Assembly (NCBI GenBank): GCA_030272155.1
Contig: CP126192.1
Coordinates: 6,544,501 to 6,608,500 of the forward strand
DNA length: 64,000 nt
DNA from: Tetradesmus obliquus
Taxonomy: Eukaryota; Chlorophyta; Chlorophyceae; Sphaeropleales; Scenedesmaceae
Reading direction: 5' to 3'
The notes below the pieces were generated by a model, which had not been told where the DNA came from, did no database searches, and saw only the letters and a program-made list of their open reading frames with translations. The stretch's first letter is position 1, and every line of letters starts with the position of its first letter. Below, in pieces: positions 31,300 through 46,945 of the stretch. A program made the position numbers and the translations under genes.

Positions 31300-34200
31300 A
31301 TGAGCAGGATTTGCCTGTTCGTGGCACTTCTGCCCTGGCTCTGCCTGTGGCCTTCAGTGCGCGCACTTGACCCTCCACTAACCATATATATACGGTTTGA
31401 GTTAGATGGCTTGAGTTTGGTCCCTTTGGCTGGCCGGTGGAAGTACAGTCAGAAGGCCGCTCCCCGGTCAATGGAGCATCGGGCATAAACGCTGTACGTT
31501 TTGCATAAATAACTGTTTCGGAACCCGATGGTAAGGTATATGTGCCGATCTTGCACGGCTGCTGCCAAGTTCCATGGTCCTTTCCCGCTCACTGCTGTTC
31601 GCAGGCCAGCAGAACGCATGCGCTGCGCCAACTCCTGTGCCCTGCACCTTTACGAACGGCACCGTCTTTTGCTGCCCTGAGGGCTCCACCTGCGAGGGCA
31701 GCCAGTGCATCCCGCCTACTGGCAGTATCAGCTGCACAGCTGTGCTGCAGCACCCAATGTCACGTGCAGGTCCCAGCCCTATTCGGAAATCAATGCTTGC
31801 TGCCCTGCCAGCAGTGCCTGACAGTGCTGTTCAGCGACCCCCCAGTACCCAGGGCATGCTGTAAACAGGTGCGTGCTGCTGCTGCTGCTGCTGCTGGTGG
31901 TGGTGATGGTACTTTCAAGCAGGCCATGTAGCCGCAACACCGCACGTGAGGTTCCTGTGGTGTGCCGAGCAGCACCCACCGAGTGGACGCGGCACTGCAC
32001 AGGATGCTTACATGCTTACATGCAAAATTTTATATTCTCTGTCAAAAGCAACTGTCGGGTGGATGCCTGCATGCTGGTGTGCTGCCGTCGCTCTGTCTCA
32101 GGAGCTGCACCGTGCACCGTTCTGCCCAAACCTGCGCATTCAAACCCCTGCTCTTGCTACTGCTGCTGCTGGCTACAGGACTCTGCCTGCACCGACCCCT
32201 ACCAGCTGCCCCAGAATGTGACAGGCTGCTGCTTGGAGCCCTGCTCCACACTGCTCAGGCCCGCCACCGCAGCAGCGCCAGTGCTGGGCGTGTGCTGCAG
32301 CTGGGGCTCAACAGTCGTCACTGCTGCAGACGGCTCCACCAGCCGCATCTGCTGCGAAGGTGGCGGGACACCGACACCCGACGGCACCTGCTGCAAGCCA
32401 GCCGCGGAGTGCAGAGACCAAACGGCACAGTATATTGCTGCCCTGACGGCTCCACCTGCCGGGCTATCCCTGGCAGCAACAACTTGACGTGCTGCCCAGG
32501 TGGCACAAAGTCATACCCCGAAGGCTGCTGCAAGACGACGCAGATTGCATGGGGACAAACGGCAGCGTCTGCTGCCCTGCTGGCACAGCCTGCAGCGCTG
32601 CCACTGGCGAGTGCGTCAGCTGCCCCGCGCCCAACGCCGCCTGCAGTATCTGGCCCACGTTCGAGAGAGGAGGATGCTGCCGCAGCAGCACGTGCCTGCC
32701 CGGCTGGGACCCCAGCCCACCACCAACTGGCCAGGCCATGAAAAGAGGCACCCCCGCATGCTGCCCTGCGGTGAGTGGGCTGGGTTGCCAGCACAGGGAG
32801 CAGCACCACGCCTCAACAGGCACCTGGCTGTGCTGTCCAACACAGCTGGTCCAGCATCAACAGGCACCTGGCTGTGCTGTCCAACACAGCTGGTCCAGCA
32901 TCAACAGGCACCTGGCTGTGCTGTCCAACACAGCTGGTCCAGCATCAACAGGCACCTGGCTGTGCTGTCCAACACAGCTGGTCCAGCATCAACAGGCACC
33001 TGGCTGTGCTGTCCAACACAGCTGGTCCAGCATCGTTGCACAGTGCGCAGGCATGCATTTACTGCAGTTCCCCAGATTTCAAGCGGCCACACGGGCCTGC
33101 AGGCTAAATTGCAGCTGCGCGAAGCCTGACCGTCTGTTGCAGCTCGCACCTCCCACAGGCTCCCTGCGCAGCATGCAGTGTGTTGTATGAGCAGCGCGCC
33201 ACCCTGCAGCCTGCTCGACCGCTGCTCACATGCTGCTGGTGCTGCTGCTGCTGCGGCGGCGGCGGTGCCGTGTCTGCTGCCAGGCCAAGACCTGCCTGCA
33301 GTACAACGCTGCGGGCGACCTCACGAAGCGAGTCTGCTGCAAGGGGACTTGCCCACTGGTGGTCAACACAACAACAACCCCTCCCACCAAGCGCCGCATG
33401 TGCTGCCCCTGGACCCCCCAGGCCATACTCGGCTCCACCCCTACGACCTTTGCCTGCTGCCCAGACGGCACCAAAGCTCAGCCTGATGGCACCTGCTGCA
33501 ACCCCTTCCTGCTATGCTCAGGGCCAGCAGGCACGGTCTGCTGCGCGCTCGGCACCACCTGCAATGCAGCGACCGGCACGTGCGCCGCCATTCCCTGCGC
33601 CGCGCCCAACACTACATGCGCCTTCTTCCCGTCGCTGCTGCGGGGGGACTGCTGCCCGCGGGGCGCCTGCAGGCCCGTGTGGAACCCGCTGCCGGCACCG
33701 TACGGGAAAGCTGCAAACACCAAGGCATGCTGCCCTGAGGTGTGTGTTGCAGGGCTTGATGCGGCGGCCAGCCTGATTGCCAACGACGTCAGGACGTCAG
33801 GAACGACGTCAGCATGGCAGCCAGCTGATATGGGGCAGCTGCACCTCTGCCAGCGAGCTATGAAAGACATTGCTTATGTATCAATGCTTACGTATCAATG
33901 CTTATGAATCAATGTTGATGTATCAATGCTTATGTATCAATGCACGGCTGCACATCCTGCAGGCAGTGCTGCATTGCACTGTTACCTCGAAGCTACCTGA
34001 AATTGCATCCAATGTGTGTGCTGCTGAAGCCTTCCAGCCGTCCGCATGCATGCCATACGCTGCAGTTTCCTGAGTGCCAGACTTCCCAGGGCCTGCATCC
34101 AGCCCCTGCTGGCGGCTGCGGCCGCAGCCGATGCAGCTGCCCGCCAGCCTCACCAACTCTGCACTGCAATGCTTGTGCCTGCTGCCACCCCTGCTGCCAG

Positions 34201-34764
34201 GCCCAGCGCTGCCGCAAGTACGGCGCAAACGCCGAAAACAATGTCACATACTGCTGCAACGGCACCTGCGCCAACGTGTTGTCGTCCACTGGCGCCAGCG
34301 TGCTCACCTGCTGCCCCTACCCGGTGCAGCTGGTGGGCGGCAAGCCCTACTGCTGCCCCGCAGACGCTGTGGCAATGAAGCCAAGCGGGCAGTGCTGCCC
34401 CAAGGAACGCTGGTACATCGATGGCAGCAAGCAGGAGAGGTGCTGCCTGAGGGAGCCTCCTACGACCCGGCCACGAAGAAGTGCTGCAAGTGCGTGGCTG
34501 CAGAGGGGGAGTGGCGGCGGGGGGATGGCGCAGCGCTTGCGTGTCATGTGTCCATGCTCAGCACAGTTGGGGAACACGCAATGCAGCGATGACTCAAGGC
34601 GTGCCTGCCGGCGCAGAGTCTGCACGCACAGCAGAGCCTTTGGATTGGCAGCATGCATCATTGTCATCATCACCATCACCAGCAGCAGCAGCAGCAGCGT
34701 TGGCATCAGCAGCATGCATACTGCCCAGCTTTGCAGTGCCTGCAGGACCGTTAGGGTGCAACCC

Positions 34765-34799
<35 letters not shown>

Positions 34800-35398
34800 A
34801 CTACTGGCAGCTTCTGCGCCGACTACAAGACCGGTGCGAGGGTCTGCTGCAACAGCACCTGCGCGGCAGTGGTGGCTGACGACCTGAGTGAGCTGCTCAC
34901 CTGCTGCCCCTGGACACCCCTGGAGGGCATGGGGGGCAGGGGCGTCTGTTGCCCGCCCAACAAAACGCTGTTGGACTACAGGGACCTCTGCTGCCCCATA
35001 GACCGCGCCATCTACGACAGCAGTGATGGCGATACCAAGCCGCAGGGCTACTGCTGCTCCGAGGGCTCCCTCGCGGTCAACAGGAGCAGCTGCTGCAAGT
35101 GCGTGGCTGCAGGGCAGGCGTCAAGAGACTGTTTGCAGGGTTGGCAACATGCATACAATCTTGAACGCAGAAGCGTGTATGTATCTTCCGATGTACCCTG
35201 ACGGCATGACAGCCACGGCTGCCCTGCAGTTGATCCTGCCCAAGCTGTTCACACTACCCGTGCAGGTGGTTGGGTTACCATGGAATGTGGCAGTTGCTCA
35301 AGGCATGCCAGCAGCGGCACATGATCAGCAAGTCCGCAGGCCGCGCCTGCACGGTACATTGCTGTGCATTGCCTGCCGGACCATGAGCATGCCACCCT

Positions 35399-35430
<32 letters not shown>

Positions 35431-35727
35431 ATCACTGCTGCTGCCGACAGGGCCGTTCTCACCTGCATTGACGCCGTCACCAACGTGACAACCTGCTGCG
35501 ACCAGCAGCAGTACGGTTGCGCCACGCTGTCCCCGCCCACTGTATTCCCCAACGGGCCGCCTACGCAGCAGTCGCCCGTGTGCTGCCCAGCTGACAGGCG
35601 CTGCCAGGTGAAGACCGACAAGTGGGAGTGCTGCGACCCTGGCCAGACGTGCGTCATTGACAGCGTCAGGCTGGGGCTGGATGACGTCCGCAAATGCGTG
35701 AGCCCTGGCATGCCTGGTTCTGGGTAG
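31300..35727 (+). CDS. Secreted cysteine-rich repeat protein, probably decaying
   Basis: The first exon (ATG at 31300) encodes a clear signal peptide (MSRICLFVALLPWLCLWPS, then VRA). Later exons at 31605-31868, 32179-32770, 33284-33739, 34201-34489, 34811-35098 and 35451-35727 encode paired-cysteine modules: NGTVFCCPEGSTC, GTVYCCPDGSTC, GSVCCPAGTAC, VTYCCNGTCA, RVCCNSTCA. The density of CC pairs resembles granulin-like domains, but spacing differs and I cannot name the family. Exons 34201 and 34811 are ~95-residue homologues with matching junction phases. The last three listed splice joins are phase-consistent. Five apparent single-base deletions interrupt the homologous frame: two in 31605-31868, two in 32179-32770 (near 32415 and 32540) and one at about 34447. 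Joining of exon 1 is uncertain. Confidence 0.62.
32814..33033 (+). repeat. 44-bp minisatellite, five units
   Basis: Five near-perfect 44-base units (beginning CAACAGGCACCTGGCTGTGC) sit in the intron that follows the donor at 32771. The period is not a multiple of three, so it is not a coding repeat. Confidence 0.95.
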
Positions 35728-37257
35728 AGCACATCATTCTGCTGGCTGAGCAGCAGCAGCGCTTGCGCCCCGCGCTGCAGCGCGTGCACAGCCCGGCGCC
35801 AACCATGGAAGAGGAACGAAGTGGTAGCAGCAGCCAACCTGTGGGCACATGTGCTGGGGCCCTCTGCATGGATAGGGCCTCGACGCAGGACAGGTGCAAC
35901 AACATAAAACAGGGTGGCGGGTGAAAACACAACGAAGTGAATCAAAAAACGAAATGGGTGGCAAGAAGGGTTGTTCCAGTGCCTGGCCCATGCTGAGCTG
36001 GCCAGCTGCCCTGCTGCATTGTGTCAGCCGGGCTGCTGAGCTGCAGTCTGGCGATGGCTGGCGCCGATAGGCCGGTGGCTGAGTCGGACGCCACCAGCAC
36101 AGTGCAGGTACAGCACCATGGGCTGCAGGTCATGTCGGGAGCTGTGATGTTGAGATTTGTGCATGTGGCGTGCCAGCCGACTCCAACGAGCTAACGGCTG
36201 CAACTAATAAATTGAGACAGGCGACTCCCAGTGCGCTGATGCAGTGTGCCTGAAGAGCAACACGACACTGTGCCCGAGAACAACAACGCACTGTTTGGTT
36301 TGGAGGGGAATGGGGCTGCATACAATGCTTTTGTGTCATGCAGGTGTTGGTTTCCATGTGAGCTGCAGGTGGGTCTGCAGGTTTTCTGTGACGCACGGCG
36401 TGAAGTTGATATATGCATGCTTTGCACCTCTCTTGATATAATAACCATGTGCATGCTGGATGTGCTCATGATGATCATCAAAGGTGGCATATACATTATG
36501 CAGTGTGCAGTGCAGTGCATATTGTTCAGGACACCCCGCAGTGCCTGCGCGATTGCAGGTGTGCCTCAATGCTGCACACATTTTCAAGAGCCAGTAACAC
36601 CCCGCTGTTGTACAGAATCCTGTGACAACTGTGTGCGGTGCTGTTGGCATGTGTACTACCTGCGGGTTCCTGCTGCGTTGTTTCTGTCTGTGGTGCTCTG
36701 TTTTCCCTGGCTGCGCTCCTCAGCCCCTCAGTCACATGCTAGGGTGTGGGGCATGCTGTACATGTGTGTGACATGTGGTTTGGCTGGGGACATGCCACTT
36801 GTATGCTTGATCACACAGTTACTTCCCATGTTCAGTTCAGCACAATGCACAAATCGCCTGGGTTGAGCCTGCATCCAGATACTCGCTTTCATCATCAACG
36901 TGTTTGTGCTCTTTCATTGAGCTTAGCAACCACGGGCGGGTGCCACATGTTGTGATCAAACTCATGCGCTCTCGTTGCTTCTGGCACAACTTTGGTTGAG
37001 TCGTGGCATCAGGCTGTGCTGCAGCTGGCAGGGTGCCCGTGTGCATGGCCAGCATGCATGCTGACCGGCTGCGGCTGATTACCCATAACGTGGCTGCATT
37101 ATCATTCGTCATAGAGCTGGCTGCCCAGGTGTGCTCCTGCTCTGCAAGCCTGTGGCTTGATTGCTCACAGCTCTGTTTTCCTTGCTTTGCACATACGTCA
37201 CCAGCACAAAACAATGTATGGGGCTTGACGTGACAAGAGGCGCACATTATTCGGGAG
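35728..37257 (+). other. Region between the cysteine-rich gene and repeat copy B
   Basis: I see no convincing gene or exon copy. It contains short direct ATGCATG/TGCATG repeats near 36400-36470. No TGTAA follows the gene at a normal distance, which fits the idea that the gene is degenerate. Confidence 0.4.
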
Positions 37258-38310
37258 TGCAGCTACGGTTACAGCTACGGTTATAGCAGGGCTGTCCTGT
37301 GTTACCGCGTTACGATGCAGTGGCAGTAGTGTTACTGCCGAGATGCAGCTGGCAGCAGTGCTCTTCTGCTGAGTGCTGATCAGCTGCATGGCTTTGTGCA
37401 GAGTCTGGTGGCTGCTGGTACCACTTTGTGAAACGCTTTGGCTGTTGTTGCGCACTGCGTGTTCATGGTCTCTCTATAACACGTGGCTGGCGTGTTCCCA
37501 AGTACAGTAGCTTCCACGTTTGCTTTTTATTTCACACGGTGGCTTCAAAGGCAAATTTGATGGCGCGTTGTCCTGCTACAGAGCCGTTGCCATCCCTTGC
37601 CGCAGATACTGCTGTGTCTTGCAGTTGCGCGGCCCAGCTGCTTCAGGTTCGGTCGACTCAGTGGTTGCGTGCGGTCACACCTGCTGGGGTGTGCAGCGCC
37701 AGGTGCCACTGCTGTTGTTGGAATCAATGAACTTGGGCATGGTGAGTGCCAAGCATGCCAGCTCAGCAGCGCATGCGCCAGCAACACATGGCAGGTGGCC
37801 AACCCGCGCTCGTGATGACTGCTTGCCGCGCGGAGTGGCAGCTGCTTGCGAGCCCATCTGGTCCGGCGCGTGGCGGCAGCTTGCCGTGTTGGCCGCCCTT
37901 GAACAAGAATGGTGTGAAGACAGCTGCCAGGTTATGTTCTGCTTCCACAAGCCTCTAAAGCTACAATCCAGTATTCCTGGCCGGTTTGAAACACGAGACA
38001 CTGCAGCCAACCCTCCAGGCAACCCTTGGCCAACCGGTCATGTGGGTTTCGTGGGGTCATGTGGGTTACATGGGATTTTGTGGGATACATACCTCTCTAG
38101 AATACGAGCAGGATGAAGATCTCTCAGAAATACGAGCTGAATAAACTTCTCCTTTACTATAGTTATACGATGCGCATTTGTAAAGTGACGAATAATAGAC
38201 AAAGCCTTTTTGTGTAGTACAGGGCAGTTGCTGCCCGTGAGCCTCACCCAGCCCTTGCTGGCCAGCACCCAGCCCCTGCTGGCCAGCCATGGCTGTAAAA
38301 TGACGAATTC
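37258..38310 (+). mobile_element. Copy B of the ~1.05 kb element (inverted partner of copy A)
   Basis: This is the reverse complement of copy A with scattered substitutions and small indels. The shared open frame runs longer here (37520-38116) because a CGA codon replaces the TGA that ends the frame in copy A. Near 38186-38320 copy B has an extra ~110-bp tandem duplication of its end (the motif ATTCGTCA..TTTACA occurs twice). Its start has a 12-base direct repeat (AGCTACGGTTAC / AGCTACGGTTAT). Element type unknown. Confidence 0.7.
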
Positions 38311-38738
38311 TAGACAAAGCCAGGATACCGAAGTACGCTGTGTTTTGTTCTTCACTTTGTTCTTCACTTTTTACTGTACGACGAATGCGGCATGCGCCGG
38401 CGTACCAGGCGCCGTCATGGATGATGCACAACAAGACAACGCAGTGGTGGAATAACACATAGACGCGTCTACCGTCATCTATTCAGCACCTTCAGAATGT
38501 GTACGCATCATGATAAGGCCCAGCACTTCGCTGATGCTGTGGCAAGGGCCTCCTACAAACAGGGGCGCCTCTGCAAAAGCGTCAAACGACAATCAGCAAG
38601 GCATGCATGAGCAATCACGCCACATACACCATATGCTGCCAGCAGCCAGCACCGCCTTTTCTGGTCTCAGACCTGTGTTCAACCTGTTGTGGCTCATCCA
38701 AGATGGTGCCAGGACCCACATGTAACTATCCTCTCTCA

Positions 38739-38743
38739 TTACA
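38739..38743 (-). terminator. Putative polyadenylation signal TGTAA (STR12)
   Basis: TTACA on the plus strand lies about 130 bases beyond the STR12 stop codon. Confidence 0.45.
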
Positions 38744-38871
38744 GGGCCGCAGCAGCGCTGCCAGCAGCTGCTTCCGCATCAGCACTCCCATGCAGTCTTC
38801 AGATGGTGCTGCGAGCCACATGTAAGCCTCCTTTTGCCTACTGAAGCAAGGCATACTGAGTCAGTACCCCT

Positions 38872-40381
38872 TCAGTACTCTGGCACGCTCCTGTCCACCA
38901 TGGAGTAGGCTGCGATGCCGCCTGTCACGTTCTTGACGTTGGTGAAGCCCTGAGACACCAGGAACTGGCGGCAGGCAGGGGCAGCCAGGCGCGGCAGGCA
39001 GGGGCAGGCAGGCAGACAGGCAGGCAGGCAAAGAGGGTCAGCAGCGGCGGACGTGACATAAGCAGCAGCATTCTCTGAAAAAGAGGCAGCAAAAGGCGGC
39101 AGCAAGTACACTTGCCCTGCACCCCTGCTGCTATGATGCAGCCTGATCACTTGCCGTGCACTGTACAACCCGCACCATTTTTTATCGTGCATTGACTGTC
39201 CGCAGATTTGCTTGTGCCTTTCACGCGTTCCTTGGCATGCTTGCATCAGGTAGTTTTTTTTGAAACAGATCACCAGCCCACAAAAGCACAGAATGCTAAA
39301 TCACACACTCACCATTGCTGCATCATGGAGCGCACGCCATGGTGGCACAGCACGCTCCATCTCTGCTGCAGCGCAGCCTAACCACGCCCCAAACTGCAAA
39401 GCCAGCCCGCAGCGCTCGCCATCGCTGCATTCATGGAGCGCATTTGGTGGTGGCACAGCACCACTGTCTCTGCAGCAGTGCAGCCTGATCACCCATGCCC
39501 CCAGCCACGTAAGCCCGCTAGCATGCGCTCACCATTGCCGCATTCATGGAGCGCACTCCATGGTGGCACAGCACCGCTGTCTCTGCAGCAAGGTCCAGCC
39601 GCCATTGCAACACAGTGCAGGCACTCACCAATAATACAGCACACACAGCCAGCCGCTTACTCACCATTGCTGCATTCATTGACCGCACTCCGTGGTGGCA
39701 CAGCACCACCGCCTCTGCAGCAGCGCAGCCTGATGATTACGCACGCTTCATCATCATGTTCCCCAGCCGGGCACTCACCATTGCTGCATTCATGGACCTT
39801 ACTCTGTTGTGGCACAGCACCACCGTCTCTGCAGCAGTGCAGCTTAATCCCGTACGCCCCCAGCACTCACCATTGCCGCATTCATGGAGCGTACACCGTG
39901 GTGGCACAGCACCACCGTCTCTGCAGCAGGGTCCAGCGTCTGCTGGATGGTTGGGGCCCACTCGCTTGAGGTGCTGAGCGGCAGCAGCTTGAAGTGCGGC
40001 AGGCGCGCGATGCTGAACTCGTGCTGCTCGCGCACATCCACAAACTGCACCTCCTCACACTGCAGCAGCAGCAGCAGCAGTAGAAGCAGCAAACAATGAG
40101 GAGCAGGCATGATGCTTAGAGGGGGGCTCCAATGCCACGCCTCTTCAGCAGGCGGCATTGCATGCAGGAGCCTTTTATGCACAACTTCCCTGCAAAGTCA
40201 ATGTAATCGCCACACATCTCCACCAGCCCTGGCCACGCCTGCCGCTGCTGCTGCCACTGCTGCTGCTGCTGCTGCTGCTGCTGCCTTGCTGCGGGGCTGC
40301 GCTCACCAGCAGCGGGTTTGCCAGCAGCTCCTGCAGCTCATTCACCGACATGTGCTGCACCTCAGCCTCCTGCCTGCAGCA

Positions 40382-40427
<46 letters not shown>

Positions 40428-42260
40428 ACATAGCGCGCCAGTTGTTGCACCTGACACATCTTCTACAGAAGACATGCGGTTGCGCCTGGCTATAGCCAGA
40501 CTATTTCTCCGCAAGCCCAACCGTGCTTGCCGCGTGACCAAACACAACCAGCCAACCCTGGCCAGCTTGCACCTCAGCTGGATTTGATGTCACACCTGTT
40601 ACATTGCGTGTTACATGACAAAAGTAACAATCCCTCTGCCGACTCACTTCTCCTCCAGCACCATGACCAGGTGGTGCCCCCTGCCTGGTCAGCTTGCACG
40701 TCACCAAATCATGTCACACCTGTTACATAACAAAAGTAACAAACTTCCTGTCGACTCACTTCTCCTCGAGCACCATGACCAGGTGGTGGCCCCTGCCTGT
40801 TGTTGCCCTGCTGACCTGGCCAGCAGCAGCAGCAGCCACCACCGGCTCAAATCCCGGCGGCAGCTGCCCGGGTGACACCCAGCCCAGCTCCCCGCCCGCG
40901 CGCTTGCTGGGGCACACGGAGTGCTGCCTTGCCAGCTCTGAAAATGACGCGCCGCCTGCATTTGAGTGGCCAGTGTGTGCGCATATGGTGGGCAAGTTTC
41001 ATGTTTGCATGATCAGGAACAAGCTGGGGCACACGGAGTGATGGCGGGCGAGCTCTGAAAATGACGCGCCGCCTGCAGCCAAGCAAGAGATATGAATGCC
41101 ATCAGATGTGGGAAGTTTGGATGCAACAGAATTAGGCGCTGCAAGATTGACGTCTGACGGTGTGCTGCCGGCAAGCTCTGAACATCATGCACCGCCTGTA
41201 GCCAAGCGTGCAGCATGCCACAAGATGGGCGTGAGGTGGCATGCAATCACGTATTTGGTGGGAAACGGGCGACACGACTGCAGCAGCACGACATGGCTGC
41301 CAATGTACGGCAATGCTAATTGCTGCATATTCTGACTGTCTTCTGCTCGTTGTGGCAGGCACACATGCACACGTGGCCCAGACTGCACTACGGCGCGTTC
41401 ATAGACGTTGCTGTGCCTGTGCATGCTAGACAGATGTATCACTGCATGTGTGCCTGCCCAGCTGCGCTGTGTCAGCAAGCCAGATCAGCTATAAATATTC
41501 AAAACAAATGGTGTGTCAGCAAGCCAAAAACAGGTTTAAGTCATTAGGGAAAACGCCTCCAGTCTCACCCTTGATCTGCTGCTCCAGCTCATCCAGCTGC
41601 TGCTGCTTGTCCAGTGGCAGCTGGATGTGGGCCAGCCGCAGCTTGCGCACCAGGTTGCCCTGCTGCTGCTGCTGCTGGCTAGATGCTGCTGCTGTGAGCA
41701 GCAGCAGTTGCAGGTACATGAACGCGGGTTTCAGTTCGTGGGTTGAGTCTGTGTGCACGCTTGTGCGGCAGGGAATCGACGAAGATGTTCATGCAGCATG
41801 CTGCTGCAACATGTACCAGCGCTGCATGTTGCTTCTATTGGGCGACAGCTGTTGTGCCTAACTAGTTTAACAAGATAATCAGGTGTCTCAGCAACATGCC
41901 AGGGCAGCTGCCTGATGATGTGCAGTTCGTCTGTTTCTGTATCATCATCATACCTACTACATGACTGCTGCTCCGGTGTGCTTGTGTCCATGCCTGCTGC
42001 ATGCGGCTCCAGCTGGGGCGTGACAGGCGTGCTGCTGCAGGAAGCATCTGTACGTTTGTACAGGCAGTCACCGCCCGAGGCTCAGCAGACAGCTGCTGCT
42101 GCCACTGGTTGCTGCTGCTGGTTGTAGCAGTATGACTGACAGCAGCTGCGATCGTGAGCCTGCGTACAATGAGGTCATATACAGCGAATGTGAACTTACA
42201 GGCAATGAATTCACCAGAAGAACACGCTAACGTACGTTCCAAGCCACTTGTCACCCGCAT
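38872..42260 (-). CDS. STR12: Parvulin (PpiC) - rhodanese fusion, plastid STR12 type
   Basis: Secure exons, phase-consistent: 41569-~41691, 40760-40955, 40307-40373, 39871-40059 and 38872-38964. The first two encode a parvulin peptidyl-prolyl isomerase domain (NLVRKLRLAHIQLP; ASFSELARQHSVCPSK; GGELGWVSPGQLPPGFEPV; GHHLVMVLEE). The last three encode a single rhodanese domain (VQFVDVREQHEFSIARLPH; CHHGVRS with the active-site Cys; GFTNVKNVTGGIAAYS). Order and linker match Arabidopsis rhodanese-like/PpiC domain protein 12, a chloroplast protein. The family's exact reaction is unsettled: sulfur transfer is plausible for the rhodanese part and prolyl isomerisation for the other. Upstream, 41.86-42.26 kb has an open Ser/Thr-rich frame from an ATG at 42260 that probably contains the transit peptide, but its splice sites are uncertain. 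Confidence 0.88.
39305..39840 (-). repeat. Five downstream copies of the STR12 rhodanese active-site exon end
   Basis: The tail of exon 39871-40059 (ETVVLCHHGVRSMNAAM, donor GTGAGT) recurs on the minus strand at about 39775-39840, 39660-39722, 39528-39590, 39425-39482 and 39308-39372. All keep a CHH..RS active-site loop with minor changes, CTGCAG before it, and GTGAGT- or GTGAGC-like donors. Spacing is about 105-130 bp. Confidence 0.93.
40640..40695 (-). repeat. Downstream copy of STR12 exon 40760-40955 3' end
   Basis: GHHLVMVLEEK with donor GTGAGTCGG is a near-perfect repeat of the real exon tail (donor GTGAGTCGA at 40759). Confidence 0.9.
41040..41210 (-). repeat. Two upstream copies of STR12 exon 40760-40955 5' end
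   Basis: CTGCAG followed by GGCGCGTCATTTTCAGAGCT copies the exon start at about 41045-41090 (ASFSELARHHSVCPS). A more diverged copy lies at 41165-41208. Confidence 0.88.
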
Positions 42261-42491
42261 TAGGGTTGGTGAGGGCTTATCGTCGCGCGGTTTCCGCTAA
42301 AGCATAGCTTGAAGCAGCTAAGAAGCAAATTTTGATCGAAAACTTTGACCCAGTAGGTCCAAGGAGTTTGAGTTCTCAAGTTCGCTGCCACCTCAACACC
42401 CAGTTCACTGGTAACCAACTGGTGCGACGATTCTGATATCTCGTTTTACCATTCTGACTATTATCGCAAGCAGTGATATATCACCAGCGGC
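42261..42491. promoter_or_regulatory. Compact bidirectional promoter STR12 / MBOAT
   Basis: Only about 230 bp separate the two putative start codons, which face away from each other. The segment is AT-richer than its surroundings and holds GATATC and GATATATC motifs near 42435-42480. If either start is wrong the gap grows. Confidence 0.45.
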
Positions 42492-46815
<4,324 letters not shown>

Positions 46816-46852
46816 TGATCCTTTGAGGCGCTGGCGGCTGAACGTCCAAGGT

Positions 46853-46945
46853 TTAAAGTCCAGCGGAAAATGGGTTTGGGCCTTGATGCAGTGCTGGTTA
46901 ACCTAGCAGGCATTGCGCCAGCTAATGCAGCGGCAGTTTGATGAT
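46853..46945 (+). repeat. Copy of the MBOAT terminal coding end after the stop
   Basis: TGGGTTTGGGCCTTGATGCAGTG to GCGGCAGTTTGATGATCC (46868-46945) repeats the last ~25 codons (FDAALADLAGIAPATAAAV, stop). It reads LDAVLVNLAGIAPANAAAV and also ends with TGA. Confidence 0.9.

Noticed and set aside
39301..39866. A tandem array of small rhodanese genes
   Set aside because: Each copy is only about 20 codons of the exon end with a donor; no complete rhodanese domain exists outside STR12.
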